A DNA stretch of 64,000 nt, from NCBI RefSeq assembly GCF_000758525.1, contig NZ_CP009241.1, positions 4,836,001 through 4,900,000 of the forward strand, in the 5' to 3' direction. Below the pieces are notes generated by a model. That model made no database searches. It was not told where the DNA came from and saw nothing but the letters and a program-made list of their open reading frames with translations. How positions within the stretch are numbered: the first letter of the stretch is position 1; every line of letters begins with the position of its first letter. The translations under genes and the position numbers were made by a program. The DNA comes from Paenibacillus sp. FSL H7-0357. Its GTDB lineage: Bacteria > Bacillota > Bacilli > Paenibacillales > Paenibacillaceae. Below, piece after piece: positions 33,329 to 42,207 of the stretch.

Positions 33329-34096
33329 TTAAACAAACACATACTCACCAGCACCAACTTGAATTGTCTTTCCTTTTAATCCGGTGGAATCCGTTTCAAA
33401 AATGACCTGTTTGAATTGGTTCTCATCCCCTTGCAGAAAAGCAAAAGACTTATCTCCAATCTTAAGGGTGAAGGTGTTATTAACCTCTGACTGTTCAATT
33501 GGCAGTCCAAATAACGCTCCCCAATGTTCAGCGGCGGCTGCAGGATCTGAGACACGGAATACCGCCCTCACGATTTCCGCATGTCCCGCAGGATGGGATT
33601 GAATGACTCCGGATGCCGTTAACCGTTCCAATCGCTCTTCATCCGTCCCGTTCCATTGAATGATAAACGGATAGACCAGTCCTTGAAAGTCTCCATCTAT
33701 GGTCATCATCCGCCACTCTATTAATCTTCCTTTATTATCCAGACGTTTACCATCGATTATAGGAGATAACGATAAACCGGCTGCCTTCAAGGAAGCAGCG
33801 ATTTCTTCAATATCATTCGTCCGGATCACAACTCTGCTTAAGACTTCCTGTTCTGGAAGAAGGTTAACCGCATCCCTCACTACAACATTGTGCTCGGTTG
33901 CCTTCGCTAATTCCAGATCCTCGATGCCAAGAAACTCAAGATAGGTTAGCCCAAAGTAACTTAAGGCATTATAGGTTCCCCAATCCTTATGAGAACCTCC
34001 CTTAAAAGCAATCAAACCATGATCTCCGAAGATTTCAACCGGTTTATCCAGATCATTGACATAGTGTACTAAATGATCCCATTTCAGGATTGCCAT
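33329..34096 (-). CDS. glyoxalase-like (VOC) protein
   Basis: 255 residues. The N-terminus LKWDHLVHYVNDLDKPVEIF begins a vicinal-oxygen-chelate repeat with the metal-ligand His; the second repeat starts at about residue 165 (GHAEIVRAVFRVSDPAAAAE). It matches the Glyoxalase_3 type (PF13468), with roles not defined. Its ATG shares a TAATG with the end of the preceding proC gene, so it is the last gene of the operon. Its function within the sulfur/amino-acid operon is not clear. Confidence 0.75.
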   Translation of the reverse strand: MAILKWDHLVHYVNDLDKPVEIFGDHGLIAFKGGSHKDWGTYNALSYFGLTYLEFLGIEDLELAKATEHNVVVRDAVNLLPEQEVLSRVVIRTNDIEEIAASLKAAGLSLSPIIDGKRLDNKGRLIEWRMMTIDGDFQGLVYPFIIQWNGTDEERLERLTASGVIQSHPAGHAEIVRAVFRVSDPAAAAEHWGALFGLPIEQSEVNNTFTLKIGDKSFAFLQGDENQFKQVIFETDSTGLKGKTIQVGAGEYVFV

Positions 34097-34905
34097 TATT
34101 CCTTCACTCCCAGCTCAGTAGTACGCTTTACGGCTGCCAGAACACTTCTTTGCAGTCCGGCCGCGAAATCACTGTTGTTCAGCTCGTACAAGCCGTGAAT
34201 GCCAACACCGCCAGGCGAATTATTAATATCAAGCAATTGTCTTGGATGCAGACCTGTCTGCTGCAGCATCACAACCGCTCCCATAACATTCTCCAGCGCT
34301 ACCTTCCATGCTTGCTCCCTTGGCAGTCCTGCGAGGACACCCGCATCCGCAAGAGATTCAATGAAATAATAGATATAGTTAGGTCCAGCTACACCGAACC
34401 CAGTGAAGATATCTATATATGACTCCTCCAGATATTGTACTTTGCCGAACCCGAGCAGGAACTTTTCAACTTGATCACGAGTGGCGTAGGCATTTAAAGC
34501 TACACCGCTATAGCCGTAACCCGTATCGGTCAACGTATTGGGAATGACCCGAATGATTGGGCGTTCAGCTCCAAAATATTGTCCTAACTTCGCAATCGTT
34601 ACCCCCGCCACAATCGATACGACTGCGGCAGCAGGTGAAGCGAATTGTTGCACAATTTGTCCGAGTGCAGTCAAATCATCCTGTGGACGAACTGCAACTA
34701 CAATCAACTCTGCTGTTGAGAGGCCGTGCTCCTGCGAACTATCTGTATTTACGCTGTATTTTGTATTCAACAACTGAAGACGGGCTTCATTAATATCGGA
34801 TACACTGATTTGTTCTGCAGACAGGGTATCATTGGCAATACTTGCGCGGATGATCGCTTCCGCCATCTGTCCTCCGCCAATAAAATGAATCTTTTGCTTG
34901 GTCAC
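34096..34905 (-). CDS. proC: pyrroline-5-carboxylate reductase family
   Basis: 269 residues. The N-terminal NAD(P)-binding GGGQMAEAI follows KIHFI, and the C-terminal dimerisation domain carries FTGFGVAGPNYIYYFIESLA and NNSPGGVGIHGLYEL, a proline-site signature of the ProC family (TSPGGTTxxGL in classical ones, here SPGGVGIHGL). The start is a GTG behind AAGGAG. Bacillota often carry several ProC paralogues; here the gene is in a transport operon, so its substrate may be an imine related to the transported compound and not P5C itself. Confidence 0.7.
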   Translation of the reverse strand: MTKQKIHFIGGGQMAEAIIRASIANDTLSAEQISVSDINEARLQLLNTKYSVNTDSSQEHGLSTAELIVVAVRPQDDLTALGQIVQQFASPAAAVVSIVAGVTIAKLGQYFGAERPIIRVIPNTLTDTGYGYSGVALNAYATRDQVEKFLLGFGKVQYLEESYIDIFTGFGVAGPNYIYYFIESLADAGVLAGLPREQAWKVALENVMGAVVMLQQTGLHPRQLLDINNSPGGVGIHGLYELNNSDFAAGLQRSVLAAVKRTTELGVKE

Positions 34906-34922
34906 GTACGTTCACTCCTTAC

Positions 34923-35753
34923 TTAATTATTTTTCCATGCTTCAGGCAAAATGAAACCATCATATTTCTCGATTCCAAGGATATATTCTTCAAACTCTTT
35001 GGATTCATAGGCAGCCTTCAAGTCCTTGGCCCACTGCGAATTTTCATCCTTTTTGTTAACCGATACGATGATTCTGTGTTGCATTGGCGTGTTTTCAATC
35101 TTGAGTGCATCCGTAATCTTTCTGTCGGGTGAATTCGCAATATAATTACCGTTCACAACACCATAATCCACATCTTGAAGGGAAACCAGAATTTGCGCCG
35201 GGTCCAAAATTTTAATATCAATATTATACTTATCCGGCTCCATGCTGTTAATGTTGAAGTCTGCTACACCTGCTCCTTCTTTAATTTTGATCCAGCCCAA
35301 TTCCTCCAGAATACGCAGTGCACGCTCCTGGTTAACCGGATCGTTGGGAACCGCCACCGTTGTACCATCTTTAACATCGTCAAGAGTAGTATGATTTACG
35401 GAATAAAGACCTTGTGGAGCGCCTGGCACATAAGCAATTCCTGTCATGTCTGCATTAATTTCTTTATTAATGGCTTCCATGTAAGCTGTGCTTTGGAATA
35501 TGCTCGCATCAATGGAGCCTTCCTTCATCGCCGGATTAACCTGCATGTTTTGCGAGAAGGTTTTAATATCAACGGTATAGCCTTGTTTCTCCAGGATCGG
35601 CAGAATCGATTGACGGAATTGTTCCTCATAGGTTCCGACACCGAATCCAACGGTAAGCTTCTTTTTATCTCCAGAACTTTCTGCTTCCTTATTGCCGCAG
35701 GCTGTTAACACCGCCAGAACACCTATCAACATTACTAACATTAACTTTTTCAT
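34923..35753 (-). CDS. metQ: MetQ/NlpA-type substrate-binding lipoprotein
   Basis: 276 residues starting at the ATG at 35753 with AGGAG nine bases upstream. A lipobox LTACG follows the signal peptide, so it is a lipid-anchored binding protein. The mature part has the NlpA family order (KKLTVGFGVGTYEEQF, then TVAVPNDPVNQERALRIL and YGVVNGNYI). It binds methionine-type ligands for the MetNI transporter encoded upstream. It is located after the methyltransferase gene; together they form the transport core of the operon. Confidence 0.85.
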   Translation of the reverse strand: MKKLMLVMLIGVLAVLTACGNKEAESSGDKKKLTVGFGVGTYEEQFRQSILPILEKQGYTVDIKTFSQNMQVNPAMKEGSIDASIFQSTAYMEAINKEINADMTGIAYVPGAPQGLYSVNHTTLDDVKDGTTVAVPNDPVNQERALRILEELGWIKIKEGAGVADFNINSMEPDKYNIDIKILDPAQILVSLQDVDYGVVNGNYIANSPDRKITDALKIENTPMQHRIIVSVNKKDENSQWAKDLKAAYESKEFEEYILGIEKYDGFILPEAWKNN

Positions 35754-35765
35754 TACCTTCATCTC

Positions 35766-36785
35766 CTATTCAAATACTGAGTTTTTTAGTTGTTCTAACG
35801 CCTCATCTGTAACATTTAGCGGGATCGCACAATTTGGCGAGAGAATAAAAGGCTGGTTTTTCATTAACGTCAAAGCTTCCTTCGCCTGCTTTTGAATTTG
35901 ATCTAAATTGTTTTCTGCAAACAATCCATGATCAACGCCGCCTACTTTAGTAGCTTTAAGATTCGCTTCTAAACCTGGATTGCCTTCGGCTATAGTATCC
36001 CAGCTGATCCCATCAATACGATAATCATTGAATTTCTCCGGCTTTGCATGGGCTCCACAGGTATGAAGGATGTTTTTTCCATAACTTGCGGCCTCCAACA
36101 CAATAGAATCATAGGGTCTGGACAGCTCATCGAACATCGCTTCATCAAATAATCCCGGATGTGCTGTACCTGTCACCGCGTAGAACAAACCATCTGAACC
36201 CGCATGCTGCAACTCTTGCACATAATCAGCTAAGGTTAATGAAATAGCATGTAACGCATGGTGTGCTGCCGCTCTATGCTCTTTAAACAACGATTCCAAA
36301 GTAACAGGCTGCTCAATGCCAAACACTGTTTTTGTTACATATGCAGAACGCCCTACGATAAACAGCAACACCGTTAATGGCGAAAATACGGTTTGGATTA
36401 GCGGAGTGTCCGGTAACCCTTGACGAATTTTTCTGACCGCCTCTAAATGCTCCTGCAGAGATGCAGTCTGGGTTGCCTTTTTCACTTCGAGATCCCACAG
36501 GTTATCGGCTGTAGGAATAGCAGTCGTCTTCTGTCTTGGAAAGACAGTCTGATAATCCGTAAAGTCATACTGATTACCCCAAGCTTCAGCTAAATAAGTT
36601 GCTCTAGGATTAATTTTGACCCAGTCCCAATCATATTTTTTCGTGAAAGAAATCGTTGTTGCTGCTAAATCATCCGCATTTTGTTCCTTGTCAATAAAAT
36701 GACGCCATCCGCTGACAATGTGACGATCCGCCCGTTCTCCGGACAATATTGCTTTAAACCGATCTTGCTTACTCCATTCACTCAT
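35766..36785 (-). CDS. MtaA-like uroporphyrinogen decarboxylase-family methyltransferase
   Basis: 339 residues. The fold is that of the URO-D family, but HTCGAH near residue 244 and a later Cys in SPNCAIPLNV (residue ~320) match the HxCG...C zinc ligands of the methyltransferases (MtaA/MtbA/CmuA) and not the HemE active site. Methyl transfer from a methylated substrate to a thiol or corrinoid acceptor is therefore expected. No corrinoid protein is encoded nearby. It sits between MetI and MetQ, so its substrate is probably what the transporter brings in. 12 bases separate it from metQ. Confidence 0.6.
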   Translation of the reverse strand: MSEWSKQDRFKAILSGERADRHIVSGWRHFIDKEQNADDLAATTISFTKKYDWDWVKINPRATYLAEAWGNQYDFTDYQTVFPRQKTTAIPTADNLWDLEVKKATQTASLQEHLEAVRKIRQGLPDTPLIQTVFSPLTVLLFIVGRSAYVTKTVFGIEQPVTLESLFKEHRAAAHHALHAISLTLADYVQELQHAGSDGLFYAVTGTAHPGLFDEAMFDELSRPYDSIVLEAASYGKNILHTCGAHAKPEKFNDYRIDGISWDTIAEGNPGLEANLKATKVGGVDHGLFAENNLDQIQKQAKEALTLMKNQPFILSPNCAIPLNVTDEALEQLKNSVFE

Positions 36786-36814
36786 CTGCCAATCCCTCCA
36801 TGTCTCTGTAATAA

Positions 36815-37474
36815 CTAATAGCGGCGAATTTTTCTTGCCAGCTTGTTACCTAAAGATTGAATGCCTTGCACCAAAATGATGAGAATAAGAACGGTGGCTA
36901 CCACGACTACGGTGTCAAATCGCTGGTATCCATAGACTATGGCCAAGTTGCCGACTCCGCCGCCGCCTACTGTTCCGGCCATTGCAGTTGCACCTATCAA
37001 TCCGATCGTTGCTGTTGTCAATGACAGGATTAAGGATCCGACCGCTTCCGGCAACAAAAAGTACCAGATGACTTGAAAGGGAGTAGCCCCCATCGCCTCT
37101 GCGGCTTCCAGAATTCCCGGGTTCACTTCAAGCAGCGAGTTCTCTACCAAACGTCCTATATAAGGCGCGATATAGATAATCAGCGGTACGATCGCTGCGC
37201 TTGTCCCAATCGAAGTATGCACAATGGCCCGTGTAAACGGAACAATCGCAACCAGCAAAATAATAAAAGGTAGAGAGCGAATGATGTTGATCATCGGATT
37301 TATGATGGCGTAAAGGGCTTTGTTCTCCAAAACACCGCCTGGACGAGTGATTACAAGCAATATCCCGATTGGAATCCCGAGCAGGGAACCAAGAAACAAG
37401 GAGAACCCTACCATTTGAATCGTTTCTATTATGGCCTGCATAAATTGTTCACTTGTTACTGTGGTCGAAAACAT
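36815..37474 (-). CDS. metI: MetI-type ABC transporter permease
   Basis: 219 residues with five membrane segments and a permease EAA loop in the expected position (LEAAEAMGATPFQVIWYFLL). The N-terminal part (ETIQMVGFSLFLGSLLGIPI) matches D-methionine permeases. It overlaps the end of metN by 26 bases, and the GGAGG for it lies inside metN, so they are translationally coupled. It is the transmembrane part of the MetNIQ system. Confidence 0.9.
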   Translation of the reverse strand: MFSTTVTSEQFMQAIIETIQMVGFSLFLGSLLGIPIGILLVITRPGGVLENKALYAIINPMINIIRSLPFIILLVAIVPFTRAIVHTSIGTSAAIVPLIIYIAPYIGRLVENSLLEVNPGILEAAEAMGATPFQVIWYFLLPEAVGSLILSLTTATIGLIGATAMAGTVGGGGVGNLAIVYGYQRFDTVVVVATVLILIILVQGIQSLGNKLARKIRRY

Positions 37475-38492
37475 AAGATTCTACCTCCTCTACACCGACT
37501 CCGCTTCTTTTCAGAAAAGCTAAGGCATTGTTAATCTCTGATTGCTCTCCATTTAATTGAATGATCACTGTTCCGAGTGTCGTTTCTTGAATCTCTGTCA
37601 TATTCGCAAATAAAATATTGACCTTTATCTCGGAAGAACGAATCATCTCATACAGAACGGGCTCAGATGCACTTTCACCAACAAAATTAAGTTTATAGAG
37701 CAGACTTCCATGTTCTGCTTTTATTGATTTTTGAACACTGGACGTCATGCTGTTTTGAATAACGGTTTTCACAAAATTTTGCGTGGTCTCATGTTTGGGT
37801 TGACCGAATACATCCAGCACGCTTCCTTGCTCGATGATCCGCCCCTCTTCCATCACAGCCACCTTGTTGCAAATCTCTTGAATGACAGACATTTCATGCG
37901 TAATGATCATCACCGTAATGTTGTATTCCGCATTGATTTTTTTCAAAAGCTGTAAAATAGATCGTGTTGTCTGTGGATCTAAGGCAGAAGTCGCTTCGTC
38001 ACACAGCAGGATAGACGGATTCGAGGCAAGCGCTCTGGCAATCCCGACCCGCTGCTTCTGTCCACCTGATAATTCACTCGGGTAACTTCCAGCTTTGTCA
38101 CTTAATCCGACAAACTCAAGCAGCTCCTGTACCCGCTTGCGGATTTCATCTTTATTCTTTTTCAACAGAACGAGAGGAATCGCGACATTATCAAATACTT
38201 TTTTAGATTCTAACAGGTTAAAATGTTGAAAAATCATGCCGATATTTTTCTTGGCCGCCCGCAGCTCTTTATCGTTGTATGTTCCCAAATCACGCCCGGC
38301 TACTAGAACCTGTCCTTTTGTGGGTCTTTCCAAATAATTGACTAAACGGATTAATGTGCTTTTTCCCGCACCACTATAGCCGATAACCCCGAATATATCG
38401 CCTTTTTCAACCTTTAAATTGATCCCTTGCAGAGCATCAATCGTAATATCTTTGCGAGTGAATGTTTTGTACACATTCTTTAATTCAATCAT
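37449..38492 (-). CDS. metN: MetN-type ABC transporter ATPase with NIL domain
   Basis: 347 residues from the ATG at 38492 (AGGGG at good spacing). ATPase motifs: Walker A GYSGAGKST, Q-loop GMIFQHFNLL, signature LSGGQKQR, Walker B ILLCDEATSALD. The C-terminal ~80 residues (LLYKLNFVGESASEPVLYEM ... GVGVEEV) are a NIL ligand-binding domain, typical of MetN proteins, where methionine binding slows the transporter. First gene of the transport part of the operon; the intergenic repeat precedes it. No S-box (SAM) riboswitch is visible upstream. Confidence 0.9.
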   Translation of the reverse strand: MIELKNVYKTFTRKDITIDALQGINLKVEKGDIFGVIGYSGAGKSTLIRLVNYLERPTKGQVLVAGRDLGTYNDKELRAAKKNIGMIFQHFNLLESKKVFDNVAIPLVLLKKNKDEIRKRVQELLEFVGLSDKAGSYPSELSGGQKQRVGIARALASNPSILLCDEATSALDPQTTRSILQLLKKINAEYNITVMIITHEMSVIQEICNKVAVMEEGRIIEQGSVLDVFGQPKHETTQNFVKTVIQNSMTSSVQKSIKAEHGSLLYKLNFVGESASEPVLYEMIRSSEIKVNILFANMTEIQETTLGTVIIQLNGEQSEINNALAFLKRSGVGVEEVESYVFDHSNK

Positions 38493-38587
38493 GTTCATTC
38501 CCCTCAATCATATTGTAGATTTAAGATTGAACTGAAAAGTTTAGAGTAAAGGTTCAGTCGCAACTACGGGTAATGTTTGGACTTCCG

Positions 38588-38655
38588 GCCGCTGTTGTCT
38601 TCGGATTTCTTGATTATGACCGCTGTTCGCGGATGAAATCCGAAGACAAAGGCGG
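38588..38655. repeat. palindromic intergenic repeat (Paenibacillus type)
   Basis: A 14-bp perfect inverted repeat TGTCTTCGGATTTC / GAAATCCGAAGACA (38596-38609 and 38635-38648), with CCGC / GGCGG pairing outside it. The central region contains CCGCTGTTCGCGG. It sits between the amidohydrolase and metN. I recall similar elements in many intergenic regions of Paenibacillus genomes. The element may attenuate transcription into metN. Confidence 0.65.
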
Positions 38656-38735
38656 TCGCTATCGCTCCTACAGTTCCAAAATTCCCCTCCGCCGCTCCGC
38701 TCTCTTCCCTCAAGTTTCAAGTTCAATCTATAGGA

Positions 38736-39896
38736 TTAAGCCTTCTCTTGCAGCTTCTGAAGTGCTTGCTCTGCCAATGAAGCAAAATATTTAGCGGCAG
38801 GCAGTATAGCTGCCTCATCAACATCGAATCGGGGGTGATGCAAAGCATAAGCCGGTCCTGTTCCGATATTTACAAATGCACCCGGTATCTGCTGTAAATA
38901 GTATGAGAAATCTTCTCCCCCCATTTGCGGCGGGATATCATGCACATCATATCCGGCTTCTAAGGCGACTTCCTTGGTGAAATCAGCCCAGTCCCCATGA
39001 TTGATAGTTGCTGGCGGGCCTGGATACCAATGCAATTGCGCCTCAGCCCCGGCTCCTGCAGCAATCCCTTCGATAATTCGGGTCATTTGTATAGGAATCT
39101 GGCGGCGGATCTCTTCATTGTAAGTACGTACCGTACCTTCTAATTCAACTTTTTCCGGCAATACATTCCATGTGAAGCCTCCGTTAATTCTGGTAACACT
39201 TAACACAACCGGCTCTAAAGTATTATTTTGGCGGCTTACGACGGTTTGCAGCATTGTAACAATTTGCGCAGCGGTCACAATTGAATCCACACCTTTTTCC
39301 GGAGTAGCAGCATGAGCGCCAACGCCTTTTACAGTGATTTCAAACCGGTCAACACCTGCCGTTAAAGCTCCCGATCTCGTTCCAAAAGATCCTGTTGGCA
39401 AGTCTGGTGAGTTATGTAAACCGAATATAGCTGTTACATCCTTGAGGCCTCCTGATGCTAAGACACCTTCCGCCCCGTGTCCTGTTTCTTCTGCCGGCTG
39501 GAACAACACTCTAACTCTTCCCGGCAATTCACTTTCACGCTCTTTCAGCAACAAAGCAGCGCCTAAGATGGTAGCAGTGTGAAAGTCATGTCCACATGCA
39601 TGCATTTTCCCTGGAATCTCTGAGGCAAAAGGTAATTCTGTTTGTTCTTCTATCGGAAGTGCATCAATATCACAGCGAATGGCCACAACAGGCCCGTCAC
39701 CTTGTCCAATCTCTGCGATAAGTCCAGTCTCTAAAGGGAGGTCTAAAATATGTATATTGGCAGATGTCAGCCATTCCCGCAGTTTCTTTGTTGTTCTGAA
39801 CTCTTCATATGCCAGCTCTGGTTCTCGATGCAGGTTTCTTCGAACCTCTATCAATTGACTAGCTAAAGCTTGATCAATCTTATGCAGTGGCTTCAT
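38736..39896 (-). CDS. M20 family amidohydrolase (N-acyl amino acid deacylase type)
   Basis: 386 residues with all metal-site motifs of the M20D group: HACGHDFHTAT (Cys and His ligands), the acidic pair QPAEETGHGAEGVL with the catalytic Glu, the His in GLHNSPD, and the C-terminal GGEDFSYYL with the last ligand HHPRFDVDE. It removes an acyl group from N-acyl amino acids or related amides (IAA-amino acid hydrolase, HipO and SndA relatives). It starts 21 bases downstream of the GntR gene and precedes metNI, so it may deacylate the compound imported by the transporter. Confidence 0.85.
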   Translation of the reverse strand: MKPLHKIDQALASQLIEVRRNLHREPELAYEEFRTTKKLREWLTSANIHILDLPLETGLIAEIGQGDGPVVAIRCDIDALPIEEQTELPFASEIPGKMHACGHDFHTATILGAALLLKERESELPGRVRVLFQPAEETGHGAEGVLASGGLKDVTAIFGLHNSPDLPTGSFGTRSGALTAGVDRFEITVKGVGAHAATPEKGVDSIVTAAQIVTMLQTVVSRQNNTLEPVVLSVTRINGGFTWNVLPEKVELEGTVRTYNEEIRRQIPIQMTRIIEGIAAGAGAEAQLHWYPGPPATINHGDWADFTKEVALEAGYDVHDIPPQMGGEDFSYYLQQIPGAFVNIGTGPAYALHHPRFDVDEAAILPAAKYFASLAEQALQKLQEKA

Positions 39897-39917
39897 AGGT
39901 GAAGTAATCCCCTTTCG

Positions 39918-40601
39918 TTATGGACCGATATGGTCTATCTCGTTTTCTTCCAGCCCTTTGATTCGCGCAAGCGCAGTAGATAAGCTGCTTAGAATATGAT
40001 CCCTCATTGCTTTTTCTGCACCATCTTCATTTTTGTCAGCGATCATTTGCAGGATATAATTATGTTCTTCATCCGCCTGTGTGTTCCAATCTCCATGCAT
40101 GGTGACATAGCGACAGTAGCGAAGCGAATGATCTCTTAATTGATTCAGAACTTTCTCAAAGGTTCTAAGTTCGCTTATTTCAGATAAATAATCATGGAAC
40201 TCAAAGCCATAGGATACAAAATCCTGTTTGTCACCTAACTGGAAGGAATGTTTGATTCGCTCCATCATCGTCGTTAAATGTAGAATATCTTTATCTGTAG
40301 CATGCTTAGCTGCACTTCTTGCAATATAGCCTTCAAGCATGCTGCGAATCAGAAATACCTCTTCCACCTCTTTGATAGTTACGGAGGCTACCCGCAACCT
40401 TCCATTCGGCTGACGAACGAGAAAATCCTCATTCTCCAATCTCTGAATGGCCTCTCTTAAAGGAGTCCGGCTGACCCCGAGCAACGCTGCCAAATTTTCT
40501 TCATTTACCGCTTGATTCGGCTCTAACTCACTATCAATAATTTTTTGTTTTAATGCATAATAGGTATTATCCTTTGACAACCTTCGTGATCGTATCACCA
40601 T
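39918..40601 (-). CDS. GntR family regulator, FCD subgroup
   Basis: 227 residues from the ATG at 40601, the better start with GAGGAG upstream. The winged helix lies at residues ~15-70, with AVNEENLAALLGVSRTPLRE (recognition region) and AIQRLENEDFLVRQPNGRLR. The C-terminal all-helical FCD domain (EVFLIRSMLEGYIARSAAKH, then EFHDYL) binds a small carboxylate, often with a metal. A perfect 18-bp palindrome lies upstream. The next gene follows after 21 bases, so it most likely controls the M20-Met operon. Confidence 0.85.
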   Translation of the reverse strand: MVIRSRRLSKDNTYYALKQKIIDSELEPNQAVNEENLAALLGVSRTPLREAIQRLENEDFLVRQPNGRLRVASVTIKEVEEVFLIRSMLEGYIARSAAKHATDKDILHLTTMMERIKHSFQLGDKQDFVSYGFEFHDYLSEISELRTFEKVLNQLRDHSLRYCRYVTMHGDWNTQADEEHNYILQMIADKNEDGAEKAMRDHILSSLSTALARIKGLEENEIDHIGP

Positions 40602-40652
40602 ACCTTTATTGCTCCTCATCGATAAATTGAGAGTGGCTTTAAATATATTTGT

Positions 40653-40670
40653 ATAATTGTATACAATTAT
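40653..40670. promoter_or_regulatory. GntR operator palindrome
   Basis: ATAATTGTATACAATTAT is a perfect palindrome, with the TTGTATACAA core seen in FadR-type GntR operators. It lies about 52 bases upstream of the GntR start. The rest of 40620-40977 holds no gene. Confidence 0.65.
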
Positions 40671-40977
40671 TAATTTAATAGATTAAATAGAAGATTATTT
40701 TAAAACACGTCTCTGTTTTTCAAGCTTTTTTCATACTATAAACCTATTATTCCCCCTAGTCAAGTGGGTATTATGGGTGAATAAACTCAGGCTTATCCGA
40801 AGTATACTGTGCCCCATAAGAAAGACACTTAAAAACAGTAAAACTGTTGAGAGTCTTGCAAATACGTATAGAGTTTCCTACTAGTTCAGAGTTGGTTTCG
40901 AGTCGTCATTGGAAATCCCAGGAACAGCAAAAGAAAGACAAAAAGTATCTCCAGTATTGAAATCACCCTTAGCTAGC

Positions 40978-41006
40978 AAAAGACACTAACGCAGGTTAGT
41001 GTCTTT
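40978..41006. terminator. terminator of the aldo/keto reductase gene
   Basis: Perfect 12-bp stem AAAGACACTAAC / GTTAGTGTCTTT around a GCAG loop. It lies just downstream (minus sense) of the aldo/keto reductase. Confidence 0.8.
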
Positions 41007-41033
41007 GTCTGTTCATAGCTTGCAATTTTATCA

Positions 41034-42020
41034 TTACATCGAAATAGGACCCACTACCGGATGTGGAACATATGGCTCTTCCAGCGACGCAATTTCTTCA
41101 GCTGTTAACTTAATGGAAAGAGCGGCTACGGCATCTTCAAGGTGAGACATTTTCGTGGCACCGATAATCGGGGCTGTTATTGGTGCTTTCTGCAACACCC
41201 AGGCAAGTGCAATTTGAGCGCGGGGAACACCACGGTGCTCTGCGATTGCTGCAACTTTCTCTACAATTAACCGGTCCGTATTCGCAGTCGCATCATATTT
41301 AGATTTCTGGACTTGGTCGGTTTCGGAGCGATGTGTGGTTTCCGACCAATCACGCGTCAATCTCCCTGATGCAAGTGGGCTATATGGAATCACAGCGATT
41401 TTTTCTTCCTTACAAAGCGGCAGCATCTCTCTCTCCTCTTCACGGTATACGAGGTTTAGATGATTCTGCATGGATACAAACTTAGTCCATCCATTGTTCT
41501 CAGCTACATGTAATGCCTTTAGAAACTGCCAAGCGAACATGGCAGAAGCACCAATATATCTTGCCTTCCCGGCCTTGACAACATCATGCAAGACTTCCAT
41601 CGTTTCTTCAATGGGAGTATTGAAATCCCAGCGGTGAATCTGGTATAGATCCACATAATCTGTTCCCAGTCTCTTGAGACTCTTGTCTATTTCACTCATG
41701 ATCGCCTTTCGGGAGAGTCCGGCACCGTTTGGACCTTGATGCATCCGGAAATGAACTTTCGTCGCCAGGACAATTTCATCTCGATTAGCATAATCCTTTA
41801 AAGCCCGTCCAACGATTTCCTCGCTTGTTCCGTCTGAATATACATTTGCTGTATCAAAAAAATTGATCCCATTCTCCAGAGCTTGTTTAATAATGGGACG
41901 ACTCCGCTCTTCATCAAGGACCCATGGATGGACCCATCGTTCTGCTTCACCAAAGCTCATACAACCCAGACATAGCCGAGAGACATCCAAACCAGTATTT
42001 CCGAGTTTCACATATTCCAT
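41034..42020 (-). CDS. aldo/keto reductase
   Basis: 328 residues from the ATG at 42020 (GGGGAAC upstream). The TIM barrel motif begins KLGNTGLDVSRLCLGCMSFG; the catalytic Asp-Tyr-Lys-His set is found as FFDTANVYSDG (Asp, Tyr), ATKVHF (Lys) and QIHRWD (His). NADP contacts near the C-terminus are in PIIGATKMSHLEDAV. Closest in layout to the YhdN/Tas type of the AKR11/12 groups, with broad aldehyde or ketone reduction. Single gene with its own terminator. Confidence 0.85.
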   Translation of the reverse strand: MEYVKLGNTGLDVSRLCLGCMSFGEAERWVHPWVLDEERSRPIIKQALENGINFFDTANVYSDGTSEEIVGRALKDYANRDEIVLATKVHFRMHQGPNGAGLSRKAIMSEIDKSLKRLGTDYVDLYQIHRWDFNTPIEETMEVLHDVVKAGKARYIGASAMFAWQFLKALHVAENNGWTKFVSMQNHLNLVYREEEREMLPLCKEEKIAVIPYSPLASGRLTRDWSETTHRSETDQVQKSKYDATANTDRLIVEKVAAIAEHRGVPRAQIALAWVLQKAPITAPIIGATKMSHLEDAVAALSIKLTAEEIASLEEPYVPHPVVGPISM

Positions 42021-42207
42021 TTGATTGTTCCCCACTTCCCCATAGATATTGTTTCCTTCAAATGTAGTTTACTCCTTGGAGTTAACTCCAATGCAAGCGA
42101 AATTATTACTCACTGCGGATGAATAGATGTCTTCATTGACCATAGCCGCTAAGCGCGGTAATCGTTACGCTTAATAGAGCAAAAACAATATAGAGAGGAT
42201 GAACCTG

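Noticed and set aside
33188..33405. Continuation of the 32902 frame past the frameshift
   Set aside because: The coding pattern moves to another frame before 33140 and ends at 33191; the remaining codons cross the glyoxalase terminator region.
38493..38735. SAM (S-box) riboswitch or T-box before metN
   Set aside because: No S-box core or T-box specifier sequence was found; the gap holds only the palindromic repeat.
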